From Saxidomus purpurata (Eukaryota > Mollusca > Bivalvia > Venerida > Veneridae), in assembly GCA_022818135.1 (NCBI GenBank), contig JAFMSR010000012.1, forward strand, positions 6,449,358 to 6,513,357: 64,000 nucleotides of DNA, in the 5' to 3' direction. The notes beneath the pieces were generated by a model that did not search any database, had not been told where the DNA came from, and saw nothing but the letters and a program-made list of their open reading frames with translations. Shown in pieces: positions 1 to 13,890 of this stretch (its first letter is position 1; every line of letters begins with the position of its first letter). The position numbers and the translations under genes are program-made.

Positions 1-569
1 AACATCTCGCTTACTAACCATGTCCTTTCAACATACTCTAAAAATTGGCTGAGCCTCTCGTTATCTGCGTTGCCTTTTTCTTTTATCTTTTCAAACGCTG
101 GTCTGATGTCGTCTGCTGGAAGCAAAGGCAATGCAAAAACCTTTCTTATGAGACGATACACCCCGTCTCTGTTGCTGTAGGCAGTCTGAAAATACAGAAA
201 ATATAGATAAAGTGTTGTATTATAGTTTGTTATTTTCCTAATTTTCTTTCGACAGATAATTTATGATTATTAACTTGAATAAAAACTGACATTCTAATTT
301 ATATGTATAGCTGTTTCGAAATACGTCTTCAAACCTCAAAACACGTTTGCGCACACCATTTATTTATAAAAATGCTAGATTTGTTTACCCTCGGTTAAGT
401 GTGATTATACTATTGTGTTAAAACATATATATATTATACAGTTGTATTACCTTCAGTCCGCATTCTTGTGCCTTTCTCCTAAAAGGGCTTGACCAAAATG
501 GAGTGCACAACCACGGATCTCAGGCGACTCAAAGGCTTCCCGCAATCCCACCATATGTCAGCCTCGAAA

Positions 570-740
570 AAAAAAAACAAACAGGGAAGCCACGTACCAA
601 AAACGCAGCCTCCCAAAACGAGCCCCACAGCACCCAGAAGGCACACCACCAACACACAACAACCACACGCACACACACACAACTGACACACACACATATA
701 CACTACCAACACACACTAGCATACAAAGCAAACACACGAG
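570..740. repeat. CA-rich low-complexity tract
   Basis: An A-run followed by CCA/CACA-rich sequence with several (CA)n runs. It lies next to the second block of the broken MULE transposase. Open frames across it are a product of base composition, not genes. Confidence 0.8.
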
Positions 741-1007
741 GACAAAACGAACAATTAAAGTCCACCACAAACGTCTGTACATTGATGGATGGGAGGAGAC
801 TGATGATGGCTTGGAATACATAAAATAAGAAAATAAGATTAGACCATTATCATACAAAAAGAATGTGAAATAAGTTCATGTAGATGTTAAGATTATTTAC
901 GACGTTATTTAATAAAAACACACATACATGCATCGTAGTATAATGCTAATATTAATAGTTGTACGCATTTTATATTATGACACATTATGTGGAAAATACT
1001 GGCATGA

Positions 1008-1354
1008 CAATTCTCGGCTTCGCACACCCGGGTACTGATAAATTATTTACATTCGGGAAAGGTGATACCTCGGCTGTCATCGTTGGTCTCTATGCATTTT
1101 TAATTTTAAACGTACAATATCCAAGAATAGAAATGAAGGAAGACGACGATCTACCATAAGCTTGTAACAGAATGTTTTTATAATATTTCTATGTTGTTAA
1201 AAGGATTTTGTTTCGTTTTAAATAAGTTTAAACTTGCATATGAGTCTACGGTAAAGACCGAGTTTTCACCTTTTGCCGAATGAAGAACTGAACGCGACCT
1301 AATAATCCGATTGGTTAACTGGTCAGTATGACGTCACGACGAAGCCGAGAATTG
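1008..1354. mobile_element. 347-bp MITE-like insertion with 15-bp perfect inverted ends
   Basis: CAATTCTCGGCTTCG at 1008-1022 and its exact reverse complement at 1340-1354 bound about 317 bases. The element lies between two blocks of the MULE transposase relic, that is, in an intron or spacer of that gene. The inside has no coding potential. No target-site duplication is obvious, so the true ends may lie slightly outside the arms. Confidence 0.5.
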
Positions 1355-1706
1355 CACAACGTGAGTGAAGAAGTTTCGTCGCAAAAATGCAGATTCTTGA
1401 TGTGTAATTACTGAAAGAACATGCATGTACATTCTTGTAGTCCCTTTTCTTCTTCCCCATCATCAGTATGAAGCACATAGGTAGCTGCTTCAAGGCATCA
1501 TTAGATTTTACGAAGGCGTGTATCGATAGAAGTTGTGTGAATGGCTATCGCACCACCTTAAACGTACCGTCTGTATACCACGTCTTCGCGTTCTCTAGAT
1601 GTTCTAGCTACTTCTGTGTTGCGCATATGACGTGGTGCCTGTCCTTGACCTGGACTGTCGTTCGGTAAAACTCCTCGACGAAACACTCGAGAAAGCCCTC
1701 GTCAAT

Positions 1707-2717
1707 CTGCAAAGAATTTAAATGCATGCAATAGGTTTTCAACCAGTTCAGCTCAGGTGTTTGGAAAACAATGACAAACGCCAATCATTTATTTGCTTTG
1801 TAGTCGGTGAATCACAGAAGATACATTTTATTTACATATCAGCCACGGTCCACTATAGATTTACATCAATATGAATTATAGTTCAATTGTTCAATCCCTT
1901 TTCAGTTAATCAAAGTGTGTTTTGGAGTTAGATACCACTTACGTCGCCTCGCATAACTTGATACAATTATTAAAATAAGGTGCAAATAATGCAGGCCAAT
2001 GTTAATCAAGAAATGCGAGCAAAGAAAAAACCTCAGTCTCTTCTTCAGATTCAGCATCTCTTCAACTACGACACGTAAACTGAAAAATTATCAAACGTTT
2101 CCTTGTCTTGAAGTAGTCAATTCTGCTGATACATATGGCATGAACAAAATAATATCAATAATTAAACGTCCTTTTTCTAAATCTGATCACTGCATATCAA
2201 CAGAACTTATGGTTTAAAAATCTAATACAATTTTGCGGGATTTACAAGAAACATTGTGAGCAAAACTATAACGGCAATACTTTTTATATTGATCTATTAT
2301 TTTAATCGGTTCCAGATTTAAAAGGCCACTATATTTGATGTTAGTAATGGACCTTATATAGCAGCTTCATTCTCCATTAAGAACTTATTCATACTATTTT
2401 AACAACCCGCAGGTACAAAGAGAACCAGCGTAAATGTTACTAACTGATTTAATTATGTCAATTAACCACACCCACTTTACAACCGTAACATATTTCTATA
2501 CAAGATTCCACTATAAGATATTGTATTTGAACATTTGTGCCTAAGTCGATACTTCATAAAAAAAAACAGTTTTCTATCCAGCCAAAATTCAAGTTTTCGA
2601 GTTGTGAATTTTTGTCTTTTCCCCCTTGTCAAACTAGTCAAATTTTGGTTTTATCCCGGACCACTTTTGTAACTATAAATAGCATTAAACAGTACCATAA
2701 ATAACATTTAAACATTA

Positions 2718-2755
<38 letters not shown>

Positions 2756-4970
2756 GATTATTATTATTATTAATCAATTACTTATATTGCATACTCGTAA
2801 ATTTAAAGGTGTTATGGACCACTTTCCTGTATTCTACAGACATTTATATGCCAACATTGTTTTAGGGTGAATGGATAAGAATAAGGTTCTATCATTATCC
2901 TATCAAAATATCAATTTTACAATATCAGCTAATACAAAGAGATCATGGGATTTTAAGTTTATTAATGCTTTTCAATAACATCCAGGCACATTTAACATAT
3001 ATGGTGGTTCGTACATTGTCAATGTTATACCATAAAGGTATGCATTTTTTCTTTAAAAGTGTTGAGTTGTATAAAGTTTGCTATATCTAAATATTTTTTA
3101 AGTAAGTTAAAGTCTGAGAAAGTTGCATTCTCCAAGGACCCGCAGTGTAAGAAATGAACTTCAGTAAAGTATTTTATTAGACTAGATTTGATGATTAAAT
3201 TAATAGGAGATTAAGAGCATTTTTGTTGTGAAATTGGCGTTATACCTTTATTCCAAATGGTGACACTAAGCGTTTATTTAAAAGTTAATAGACAATATGT
3301 TAACTGATGCAATATATACTAGCACCAGAATCAATGAGAATCTGTTACTGCTTGGAATCTTTTTGATCCCAGTTATAATTTTTGTTTGGGAAGCCTTTCG
3401 GTACAGTTTTGGTAAAGACAAGGTCTTTCAAATAAATGCAAGACCTTGGTAAAGAGAAGAAACTAAAGATATAGTAAGTTTGACCTAAAAGAAATTACAT
3501 TTAAAAGATTTAACATGTATTTAAAGTGTAACAACATGTATGCCTAGTATGAGCGACAATAACGTTTAATACAATTCTGTCTGAGATCTCGATATTTGGA
3601 TATATAAAGAGTTAAATGATAGTCAGTTTAACATTATTCCTGCACTAAGTTCTAAATATTAGACTTTAGTTCGGTTTAAAAAAGCTAACATATGAACGAC
3701 GTCGGATACCGGGATATAGCATGTCCCTGACAATTACCTCGCAGAAACGCCCATCGGTCTGAATCGGTTGTTGAATAGTAACATGTGTATGACATCTTGG
3801 CAGCTGATTTTCAAGTATATTACACAGTGAAATTAGGACTTATTTCTCATTGACAACTGTTGTAAGTTTTTAAAATTGGCGTTTCTTGATTCCTTGTTTT
3901 ATTTTATGCGGCAAGCACAAGCTTAAAATTGTATGAAAGATAAGATCTTTTCTTTTTATGTGTGATGGTACTCGGATATTCATTTGTATCCGTCAACTTA
4001 CATTAGGAAGCATTAGTTTCTCTGTATATCAAGCAAATGTATAGCTACTATGCAAATTCCATGAACGTCTTTCTGAACCGATATATGTTTATATTAATAA
4101 TGTACTGAATACAACAATTGTTTTTATGCGCCGGATTACAGTATGGATTCTTTTGTTGCACATTGACACAACAAAATGTCACTACATGACGTTTATTCCG
4201 TTTAATCATTAACTGATTGAAAATAATTAGCAATGGTACTTTAAGGTTGACCTTGAAAATATTGCATGGATTCAATACTATTTATGATTGTCTACAGCAA
4301 CCTTAGTCTCACTATTTCCACTTCGAAGGCAGACCAATTTTACAGGTTGACATTTTACAGTTGTTCGCCTTCTACATCTCACTTTGAAGTGCCGATAGCC
4401 TGGAACACATCCCTAACGAAATTCTGTTGGGCACTTATAAACCCAATAAAATCCAATATTTAAATTATTTATGATTTAATGTGATGGGATTAAGTTTTAA
4501 CATGACGCTTACACAATTCAAAGTTACATTTACCTAAACTACACACCTGCATCAATCCTTGTAATATGAAAATATCGGTATATCGTGCCTTATGTGTAAA
4601 CTTGCATGTTTAGGTTTTAACATTCAGATTTTAATAAAGTGGTGAGATTTTTCATAAATTTTTAGGTTTTCATTTAAAGTGATTTTTAATTCACCATCTA
4701 AGACCGGAAAATTGTTTTTAGAAGTAGGCAAGTTGTGTATTATGCGCTGGTTGTACCTAATATTGAAACTACACTTTCTGCTTACTATGGAGCACATTAA
4801 AATTAGGCGTAGAGGTGTGACAGTTATAAAATATCAGATCTGTGAAAGGGGTCACATTGAAACGCCAAATTAATTAGGCTACAGCAACCTTCCAAGGGAG
4901 GTAATAAAAGTCATAGTACACAGGGAGTCACTATACACAGGTCATAGGCTCATAGCATTCACTGTGATTT
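1707..4970. other. Non-coding stretch, nothing recognised
   Basis: AT-rich sequence with short random open frames only. The one clear feature is an ATT microsatellite near 2.7 kb. Further 5' exons of the MULE relic could lie at its left edge but were not recognised. Confidence 0.6.
2714..2772. repeat. (ATT)n microsatellite
   Basis: About 59 bases of TTA/ATT trinucleotide repeats, interrupted once by GATTA. Simple slippage repeat. Confidence 0.95.
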
Positions 4971-6198
4971 TTATGCCCCCTAAGGGTGGCATATTAAAAT
5001 CGCATCGTCTGTCTGCCTGTCCGTCCGTCTGTGCGTCCCCACTTACAAATTCGTGTCCGGACTGTAACTCTGTCATGCATTGAAGGATTTTAAAATCACT
5101 TGGCACACATATCTAGCACATCAAGACGACGTGTGGCGTGCAACACCCCTACCTCAAAGTTCAAGGTCACACTTGGAGTATGAAGGTTATGGAATCCTCT
5201 ATATATGCACACATTCGTGTCCGGACTGTAACTTTGTCATGCATTGAAGGATTTTAAAATAACTTGGCATTTGTATGTCTAGCACATCAAGACGACGTGT
5301 AGCGTGCAAGACCCACGTCCCTACCTCAAAGGTCAAGGTCACACTTAGAGTTTGAAGGTAATGGATTCCTCTATAAATGCATATATGCACACATTCGTGT
5401 TCAGACTGTAACTTTGTCATACATTGAAGGATTTTAAAATAACTTGGCACAAATGTCTAGCACATCAAGACAACGTGTCGCGTGCAAGACCCATGTCCCT
5501 AGCTCAAAGGTCAAGGTCATACTTAGAGTTTGAAGGTAATGGATTCCTCTATATATGCATATATGCACACATTCGTGTCCGGACTGTAACTTTGTCATGC
5601 ATTGAAGGATTTTAAAATAACTTGGCACAAATGTCTAGCACATCAAGACGACGTGTCGAGTGCAAGACCCCTGCCCCTAGCTCAAAGGTCAAGGTCACAC
5701 TTAGAGTTTGAAGGTAATGGATTCCACTATATATGCATATGTGCACACATTCGTGTCCGAACTGTAACTTTGTCATGCATTGAAGGATTTTAAAATAATT
5801 TGGCACAAATGACTAGCACATCAAGGTGACGTGTCGCGTGCAAGACCCACATCCCTACCACAAAGGTCAAGGTCACACTTAGAGTTTATAGGTAATGGAA
5901 TCCTGTAAAAATGCATACATTTGTGTCCGGACTATAACTTTATTATGCTTTGAAGGATTTTAAAATAACATGGCACAAATGTCTAGCACATCAAGCGGAT
6001 GTATAGCGTGCAAGACCCAAGTCCCTACCTCAAAGGTCAAGGTCACACTTAGTGTTTAAAGTAATGGAATACTGTATGCATGGTTACTCTGTCATGCATG
6101 GAAGGATTTTAAAATATTTATTGAGCACATGGAGAGGACACAGACAGTGAGGCACCTCTTTCGGGGTCATTCGTCACTTGTTAGGGACAGCTCTTGTT
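4971..6198 (+). mobile_element. Helitron-like non-autonomous element, family A copy 1
   Basis: Begins with a hairpin TATGCC...GGCATA, then a GTCTGTCC/GTCCGTCC simple repeat, then tandem units starting TCGTGTCCGGACTGTAAC at about 5050, 5214, 5394, 5572, 5751 and 5921 (164-180 bp apart). Five units carry AAAGGTCAAGGTCA. It ends GACAGCTCTTGTT. Copy 2 of the family at 22079-23185 has the same layout and a clearer 3' inverted copy of the start (TTTCGGGGGCAT against ATGCCCCCGAA). This resembles HINE/pearl-type elements of bivalves. There is no coding capacity, so it would depend on an enzyme encoded elsewhere. Confidence 0.72.
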
Positions 6199-7093
6199 TT
6201 AGCTACAGAAGTGTTCACTGGGTAAAGAAATCAAACTATTTATACTTGTTTGTACAAATGTTGTACACGTATTTTGAAATATTTAAGCAGTAAATAATTT
6301 TCTTGTAAGTTATGCAAGATACATTAAATTATTTCTGTTATACTAAATGTTAAAAGGTTAAAGTGTGGAATACTTAGTGGAAAAGTGAAAAATTTCCCTT
6401 TGCAAGAGTTTTTCCAAAAGATGAGAAAGAGGTCTAGATTGCAAAAGGTCTAGAAAGCTGGGAGAAAAAAGTCAATCTTGAGGTACAAACCAACTTCCCT
6501 CATCATGATGTCTGCCTGTGGATTTTGATGAGTACTTCATAGAAGAACTTACAGGTATTGGGAGGAAATTAATTAAGAAGGTCACTCTTCACAGACCATT
6601 GCTGAAAACAGGGAATTGCTAAGACAGTCTCAGTAGTAGTAGACAAGATAAGTGATTGAACTTATGTGCAGAGGATGGGAACGTATGTGCAGTATAACCT
6701 CTACCTTGATCAATAGTTTGTTCCAGAAACCTTTGGATAGTGACATACATTCCTTGTTGATACATGTTTTGATAGCCTTAAGCTAGATGGTGATGGTGAG
6801 AAGGACGGCTGTCAATATGGTCAATGCCCAAACAAATGTCAATACGTAGCAATAACAAAGTAAAAATGGTATCCGACTATGGACTGGAATTTTTCCTATT
6901 TATGAAATAGCTGTAAACCAAGATGATGATCTACTTCTGATTTTGTTGATCTGTCAGATTTTATATTTCTCTGGTTATAGAAAGAAGTGATTAAGAACGA
7001 CAAGTGTTTTAAAATGATCGTTTAATTATTTGCTTAAACTTGATTGCATAGGTTTTGAAATTTCAAAAACACTAATTTGAATTTTAGTGTTAG
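6199..7093. other. Non-coding stretch, nothing recognised
   Basis: Unique-looking AT-rich sequence between two mobile elements. No exon, RNA gene or tandem repeat was recognised. Confidence 0.55.
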
Positions 7094-7585
7094 TTTTTAG
7101 CTCACCTGGCATAAAGTGCGTGGGTGAGCTTTTAGGACTACTGGCTGTATGCTGTACGTATTTTCGTCCGGTTGGGAAGGGGGGTCACTTGATTTTACAT
7201 TAAAACTTATAGGAAAAACTTTAAAAATCTTCTCTGAAACCACATGGCCTGGAACTTAGATACTTGACATGTAGCATTGTCTAGTGGACCTTGTCTACAA
7301 GTGTTTAATTCATGACCCCCAGATCAAAATTGACACTGTCTGCGGATCACTTCATTTCACATAGGCTTATATAGGGAAAAGTTCAAAAATCTTCTTGTCT
7401 AAAACCACAAGACCCAGAGCTAAGATATTTGGCATACATGTAGCATTGTGTAGTGAACTCTACAAATACATGTACTGTTACAATCATAACCCCAGGTCAA
7501 AATTGCTCCTTCCTGTGGTGTGGTTGTTGTATTATAGTCAATGTTAGTCAGGTGAGCAGCAAAGTGCCATCTTGGCCCTCTTGTT
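7094..7585 (+). mobile_element. Helitron-like non-autonomous element, family D, diverged copy
   Basis: Starts TTTTTAGCTCACCTGG with the return arm GGTGAGCT about 25 bases later. It carries about two diverged core units containing GATATTTGGCAT-like and CATGACCCC-like phrases. It ends with CAGGTGAGC (inverted copy of the start) and a degenerate GCCATCTTGGC hairpin before CCTCTTGTT. Divergence between its units suggests an old insertion. Same orientation as all other copies. Confidence 0.62.
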
Positions 7586-10500
7586 GTACTGCTTTAGCAG
7601 TAAGGTTAATTTTATAATAATATCATCTGTTAAGAGGTCAAATACAAAGAAATAAGGTACAGCTTTTTTTTTTACAGCAAAACAGGGTCCACCCCTCCAT
7701 TGTATCTTAAAATTGGATAAATAACTGAAAATTTGAAACAACAGAGTGACCATAGCTAAAATCATTAATATTCCCCATGTGATTGAAGATGTGCACATAG
7801 GAGCTTCTTTCACCTTGACCCCAGGAAGAGCAGAGTTATGGCCCATGATATAGCAAATACGGGGCATTTTCAGCTTATGACACCCCAAACTAAAAAAATG
7901 TATAGTTAAAGCTAGAATCTTTGATTCCTTACAAATAATATGTTGATCAGCATGTGAAGTTGGGCATTTAGGGTTTTCTTAAATGACCTTGACCAGGCAA
8001 AGAGTACATTGAAGTAGCAAAAGTTGGGTTGCTTCCTCAATTGTAAGGTAAATTTTAAAAACCTAACTCAACACAGTTTGCCTCTATGCTATAAATTTCA
8101 TGTTATGTTGCCGTTTCTGCAGATACACATGAAAAATCATCTGTAAACATGTCTGCCCTGTGAAAATTAGAATATTGGAAAAAAAGAAAGTAAAATGCAC
8201 TAATGCACATACAACTTGCATCTAGAATGTAATATTGGGTGTCGTCCTACATGTAAAAGTTCGTTTCTACCTACTTCTTTATTTAAATATTTCAAAATGC
8301 TCAAAGATTATGCAGCCATTTCAAGGGCACAACCCTTGGAAAATTTAAAATGTCTTAATAGAGAAACCGATTTATTTCAGGTTTAATATTACAGGTAGGA
8401 TACATTTGTAACATGAATAGATAACTTGCTACACTAAATTTAGACTTTTAAGAAAATCATTTATGCAAAATGTTACTTTCGAAAATCAACAGGTGCCTGT
8501 TTGGTTTGTTCAGCAAGTTTGATTGAAAAGAAAATGCAAAAATGTTTAAAACTTATAGTAGAGATATGAGTCAAGGCCTTATAGTTGTGAATCATTCAAT
8601 AACTGAAATCTATATGTAAATGTAATGACAACCATGACACAGTCAGTAACTGCATGGTACTTGCATACTGTAAATACATTTTGTAGAGAGTGTCCAACAT
8701 CTGTTTTCTTTGTGCTGTTCTTGTAGAGAAATAGAAAGGTTTTCAATCAATATTTTTTCTCATTATTGATTAAATTTCTTTGATCTGTCATCCGTCCAGG
8801 AGGACGCGCTTGAAACATGTGCCTTGAAGGAAAAGTACAATTATTGTAACCATATAAATGAAACATGCTTTAAACCGCTACCTTAACTCAGGTCTGTAAT
8901 TTGTAATGATAGTTTACAAAGGAATTGAAGCTTCTTCAGTTAAAACTCTTAAAGGTAAATCTTTCCATGTTATAAATAATAGGAGCATCTACCAGTGTTG
9001 ATGTTTATATTTTATCAGTTAACAGTGTCACTTAGGAGCTTTATTTAATATTGATATATTAAACCTGTTACCTGTAACATATTGTAAAGTAGTTTATTTT
9101 TATTTGTACTTGCCTTTCAGCTTTGACAGAAGCTGTTTTAAAAACTACTTTGCCTTAAGAAAGTAATGCATGAATAGAAAAATGACAGGGATTAACATAT
9201 TATTTAAAAATTTAAAGAATTTATGGTGTGCTTGACCTCAGAATCAGTATGGTTGATACATTGGTCTTGTGTGTAACATATACAATTAGAAGCTGACAAT
9301 TGACTGAATTTCAGTTTTCTTTTTAAATATCTTATTATTATCACCAGTTTAAATGGAATAGTTCGCCCTAAAACATTTGTGAAGTTTATGGCTGCAATGA
9401 AAAATAAAAGTGCAGTCTGGGACAGTCTGGTCCATTGTGATGTGTGTAAAGATGCAGCATCTGTTTCTTGATATTGTGCTATCAGCATCAGTTTTAAAGA
9501 TTTTATGTAAGGAAAGAACTATCATTATCCAAGGAATCTACTTGCAAGCAGACCCTCAGAAAAACTACACACAAAAGAATTAATCTTCCAACAGTAGACT
9601 AGGCCTAGGCCCACACGGAAGGTCTATATATCAAATATCTACCCATAACTATACAATGGCATGCAACAGGTAAAGAACATCACAGACAAAACAGTGAACA
9701 TGCCACAATATACCCATGAAACTTTACAGAAAATTTAGAAATATTTTTAAAGTTTAAAACACATTGGTTTACTTCAAGTTTATAAATAAAGCTATTTTTT
9801 TACATTTATATGTTGACAGAGGCCATAAATAACTTTTTTACAATTCATAAATAGATTGAAAGATCAATACATTCAAAACTGGCATACAGTATAAATGAAA
9901 ATATCGTACACAATTTCTAAAGCAAAGTTTCTATATTTTATCTTAAAGGTAAGAAAAACATACCTATCAGTTAATTAAAGCATTGTACAGTCTCATATTA
10001 TATATGTTGCTATTCAACATTAGCTGTATACCAATATTGATATAAAACTGAAAACAGTTCTGATCACATGTAAATAATAATGTATATGTTTATATGTTTT
10101 ATGTCTGGCCCAGTGGCCTTGATGCAATAAAAGAATCTTCTTCTTTTTCATGTTTAGCTGCCCCGTTAATGAGGAGTGGGTGGATGTGCAGCCCATCAAT
10201 GTAAAGGTGATTGGCATTTTTGGACCAATGCCTAGCCCACAAATGGGGTTGGTGTTTGATAACAAACTGGCAGTATGTGGTTGCTTGAGTTCAATTCATT
10301 ATCAGCCTTTAGAGCATGTTCCATGTCATCAGTTGGCTTTGTAGCAGTCTAGAAGCAACAGTATTTGGTCAGTCTTAATGAAATATGGTCAGAATGTTTG
10401 CCCAAGCACTGTACATCTTGTACAGTTAAATATTAATACTATGCTACTATCATGACTATGGTGAAATCACAGAATATTATTGGTAACATTCCAGATGTTG

Positions 10501-13500
10501 CACAAAATTTAATTTTGTAATGATATGAGTTTGTTTTGTTTTACAATTACATGTAAAAAGTTATATCAGTAGACATGGTAGAGGGTTTGGGAGGCAGCAG
10601 AAATGGATTACTTAAAGAATTGTTGAAAGTTTGCATGACTTGTGTATAGAGGATCACAAAATGATGACTATTGAATTCCTATTTTTGGATTGATTGATTG
10701 TTCAATCTGTCCAATGTTAACAGAGTACAGCAGCTTCCTTACGGCCGAACGCTTTACATATTGACAAGTAGTTCCATATATTCAGTTGTTACGAATTATA
10801 CTGTCTTCTGTTTTAAAAATTATATAGTAACATATCTAAATAATATCAAAACATTTCAGAATAGTATAATATTATATTGTTGTTTTACTTATAATTTGTA
10901 ACTAAAAATCAACGAGGTATCTGTTCTGTATAGAAACTATTTTCCTACGCGGTTTTGATCACAACAGTTTTCTAGTCAGACCGGAGACACTAATTTAGTG
11001 TTTCCGCGAGAGCGCGTTTTTGATGCACTCATTTTGTCAATGACGCAACAGAAATAGCAAAGAGCGTCTTCTATGAGGCAATTAAAATGTGTATGATCAA
11101 ATTACTACAAAAACAACATTTCAAAACCTCTCAAAACGCTTCGAAATGCAAGATAAGTTGTTTACGAAATACGCTTCCGGTTTGGGATATGTCTAATTTT
11201 GACCCTATTCTGTCGTCGTTGTCGCCTGATTTCAGATCGATCCGCATTTTGTACCATTGCGTTTTTGTGTGTATTGGTTCGTATGATACCGTCATCATGG
11301 TATCCTAGACGCATAACAAGAGATGGTCGACGAACCTTACCAGAAGAAACAAAAACGTCTTTCTGAGTGATTTAAATGGTCATTTTGTAGTAATTTCGAT
11401 CGGACTGTCACAGTTGAAAGGGGTTTCAGTGTGCCAAATAATATCAAAGCTTAATGTCTGTGGTTGAATGCAGTTATGAAAAATTCGCATTGTGGACAAA
11501 GATGACTTGAGATGCAGTGACAAAATGGAAAGCATCCAAAGAGAAACACCTGTTGTCTTGTCAACCCTTTGATTACCCACAATTTTGTGATGTATCACGT
11601 GCAGTTTTACAGAAGTAAACTGAATAAAACTTCTTTAACATAATTATAGGCATGCCTTTTTTTTTTTTTTTACCATAAAGAGTATGACCCTCGGAATTTC
11701 TAAATGACCCCCAAATTTTGATACAGGGGGTCACAAATGACCCCTTAAAATTCGGATATTCACACAATCATGTATGTGTACAGTCTGTGTTGTCCTGATA
11801 TTTACACATGTATGTGTGCAGACTGTGTTGTTCAGAGACAATCGATCCTCCAGCACTTTCAGTCCTTTGATTGTAAGACTGCACCAGGTCATTTAATAAT
11901 ATTGCAAATATTTCCCCCATAGTATTGTATGTGGAATATTGATCTTAATACAGACATCTGCCTTATAAATGCTGCCTTCCTCCCACGCTGAAATAAATTA
12001 GGGGTTAGCTGCAATAGCTTACATACCTAACTTACATATTAAAGACTGTTAATCTTGAGGTACAGAATCTGGGAAATAGATGAAAACAGATGTTAAAATT
12101 GTAACCCCACCCACCCTTGAACATGTTGAAATGTTACATTTTTATGGTATATGTATATAATTATGAAACACTTGGTAAATTTGACTAGACTTTATTACTT
12201 TGACAGAGAGGTTTTTGGAACCATATGCTGTCTTTTTAAATCATTTCTAAGCAATAAAGTACAGTTATAAGTCCAGATACTAGTTATTAAAGTCCCAGGA
12301 GCACTTGAAATACTTGTTCTCCTAAATAGAAAACTGAGTTTATGGATAATGATAGAACTGTGTTGACTGTTCTATTTATTCTTAAACAGTGGTGACGTAT
12401 TTCCTTTCTTTAAATGTTTGGTCGCTTCTTCATTGAAAAGATTTGTCAGAAAGCGTTTATTATTATTTGCAATGTCATTGAAAAAAAAATATTGCGCTAT
12501 ATAATTATATAGCATGTACATTTGATTAGAAGATAAATTTTATTTGTCTCTATTAAAATTCTAAAGGATTATTGCCATGGAAACAGCGGCTGGAAACAAC
12601 TTTTTTATGTGTGAAAAAAGTATAGTACATTGGTCTCAGTGAAAGATCTAATTGAAATGAAATGTAACCTTAGAAGATGTAGCCAAGTTACAAGACATTA
12701 GAAACTGAATTTTTCACATATTGATATTCAAAATGATATTTGTTGAAAACACGCAAAAAGCAGATTTCTGAGTATTTTTTATGAAAAGGGCCTTTTCCTG
12801 TATCCCCCGAGTCATATATTGATGAATGTTATTATGTTTTGTTTTATTTAATATTCATAATACAGTGTGATTCAGCCGATATGATGAGTGATGTAATTAT
12901 TGTCTAATACAAAATGTAGGAGATTACAGGTGTATCGGGGAGCTGTCTGTAAGCCGCTACTGTCAGGTATAAATTGAAACTGCTGCAGAAAACAGGTTGT
13001 CATGCAGTGTTTTCTGTATGATGCAAGGATTACACGGGATCAGTTCTACTGTTCAGGAAATATATGAGTGTCTTTATATCTAAACATCTTCATTGTGTAA
13101 AGGTAATATTCATGTAATATGATTTGTATTATGAATGTAATCTGTTCATTTCATGTAATAACAGGATTATTATGGTGTATAACAAAACAAAACTGGAAAT
13201 GAAACAAAAACAACAAGAGAAAACAACAGCAGCCATATAAAACACACTGTATTAGAGAAGTAACAACAAATGTTTGTTCAAGCTACTGTATGTTACATAA
13301 TTAATTTTGTTTAGAATTACAAATCAATCATCACCGTATTGTTCATTTAGCTGTGTACTAGAGATAAAGATGAGTTTTATATACTAAACTTTATGGTGTG
13401 ATCATCATCAGAAGTATAATGTTGTTATTGTTGTTGTATCTATGTCAGGTTCATGTGTTTGGTCCGTCTTTTCTTCTGAACCATCAAAGCTATTGCTGAA

Positions 13501-13576
13501 ACTTTAATCATTGGATCACAGTCATACACAGTATAGTGCAAGGTATGTAACTCTGCCTTACAGTTACCTTGTGTAA
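7586..13576. other. Non-coding stretch upstream of Piezo, diverged repeats only
   Basis: About 6 kb with no recognisable exon. At 7620-8060 there are phrases such as GAGTTATGGCCC that recall the core units of the Helitron-like families, probably a decayed copy. A patch at 10915-11340 is richer in CpG than its surroundings and could belong to an older element or a promoter region; nothing in it is decisive. An untranslated first exon of Piezo could lie here but cannot be placed from sequence alone. Confidence 0.45.
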
Positions 13577-13890
13577 CCATCCTTTTTGTGTCGCCCTTTT
13601 GGAGAAAAGCTGATACATAGGGATCCTTCGGTCTGTTGGTCCATCTGTCTGTCACATAAGTTGGCTATAACTTTGCCATTTCTTAACATTTCTTCATCAA
13701 ACTTTACAGTTGTATTGCTTATGACAATAGAGTCATGATGTTGCCAAATTTTGTAGATCACGGTGATATTTGACAGAGTTATGCACCTTTTTGTACTTAG
13801 ATTTTGTCATGAAAACTAAATGTTGGCTATAACTTTGCCATTTCTCACGATTTCTTTATCTAACTTTCACTAGCTCAGACTTATTTCGTA
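13577..13890 (+). mobile_element. Decayed Helitron-like element
   Basis: A GTCTGTTGGTCCATCTGTCTGTC tract, interrupted and impure, is followed by two core units that both begin GGCTATAACTTTGCCATTTC (about 13662 and 13822, 160 bp apart). This is the layout of the better-preserved families, with neither end preserved. Confidence 0.45.

Larger units (their letters stand above)
1..1706 (-). pseudogene. Broken MULE-type DNA transposase, 3' end cut by window edge
   Basis: Reading the minus strand from 1706 downward, three blocks match the transposase of Mutator-like elements. Block 1 (1706-about 1431) contains NAKTWYTDGTFKVV, the W..DGTFK motif carrying the first catalytic Asp of the DDE triad, then PFTQLLSIHAF and CFILMMGKKKRDY. 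It has two in-frame TAG stops, one after ATQK and one after TFKVVR. Block 2 (about 562-451) holds EADIWW, then GLREAFESPEIRGCALHFGQAL, then RKAQECGLK, the conserved GC.(F)HF region. It needs two frame changes to read. Block 3 (185-1) continues as TAYSNRDGVYRLIRKVFALP, preceded by a TTTTCAG acceptor, and runs off the window. Introns with plausible GT/AG ends (block 2 donor at 450/449, block 1 acceptor before 1706) separate the blocks. The two stops and two frameshifts make a working enzyme unlikely. Block identity is from family knowledge of MULE transposases; no search was run. Terminal inverted repeats were not found. Confidence 0.82.

Noticed and set aside
10915..11340. CpG-richer patch as the Piezo promoter
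   Set aside because: No TATA box, initiator or donor could be tied to the 5' UTR exon at 16706. The patch could equally be an old repeat. It remains an open question.
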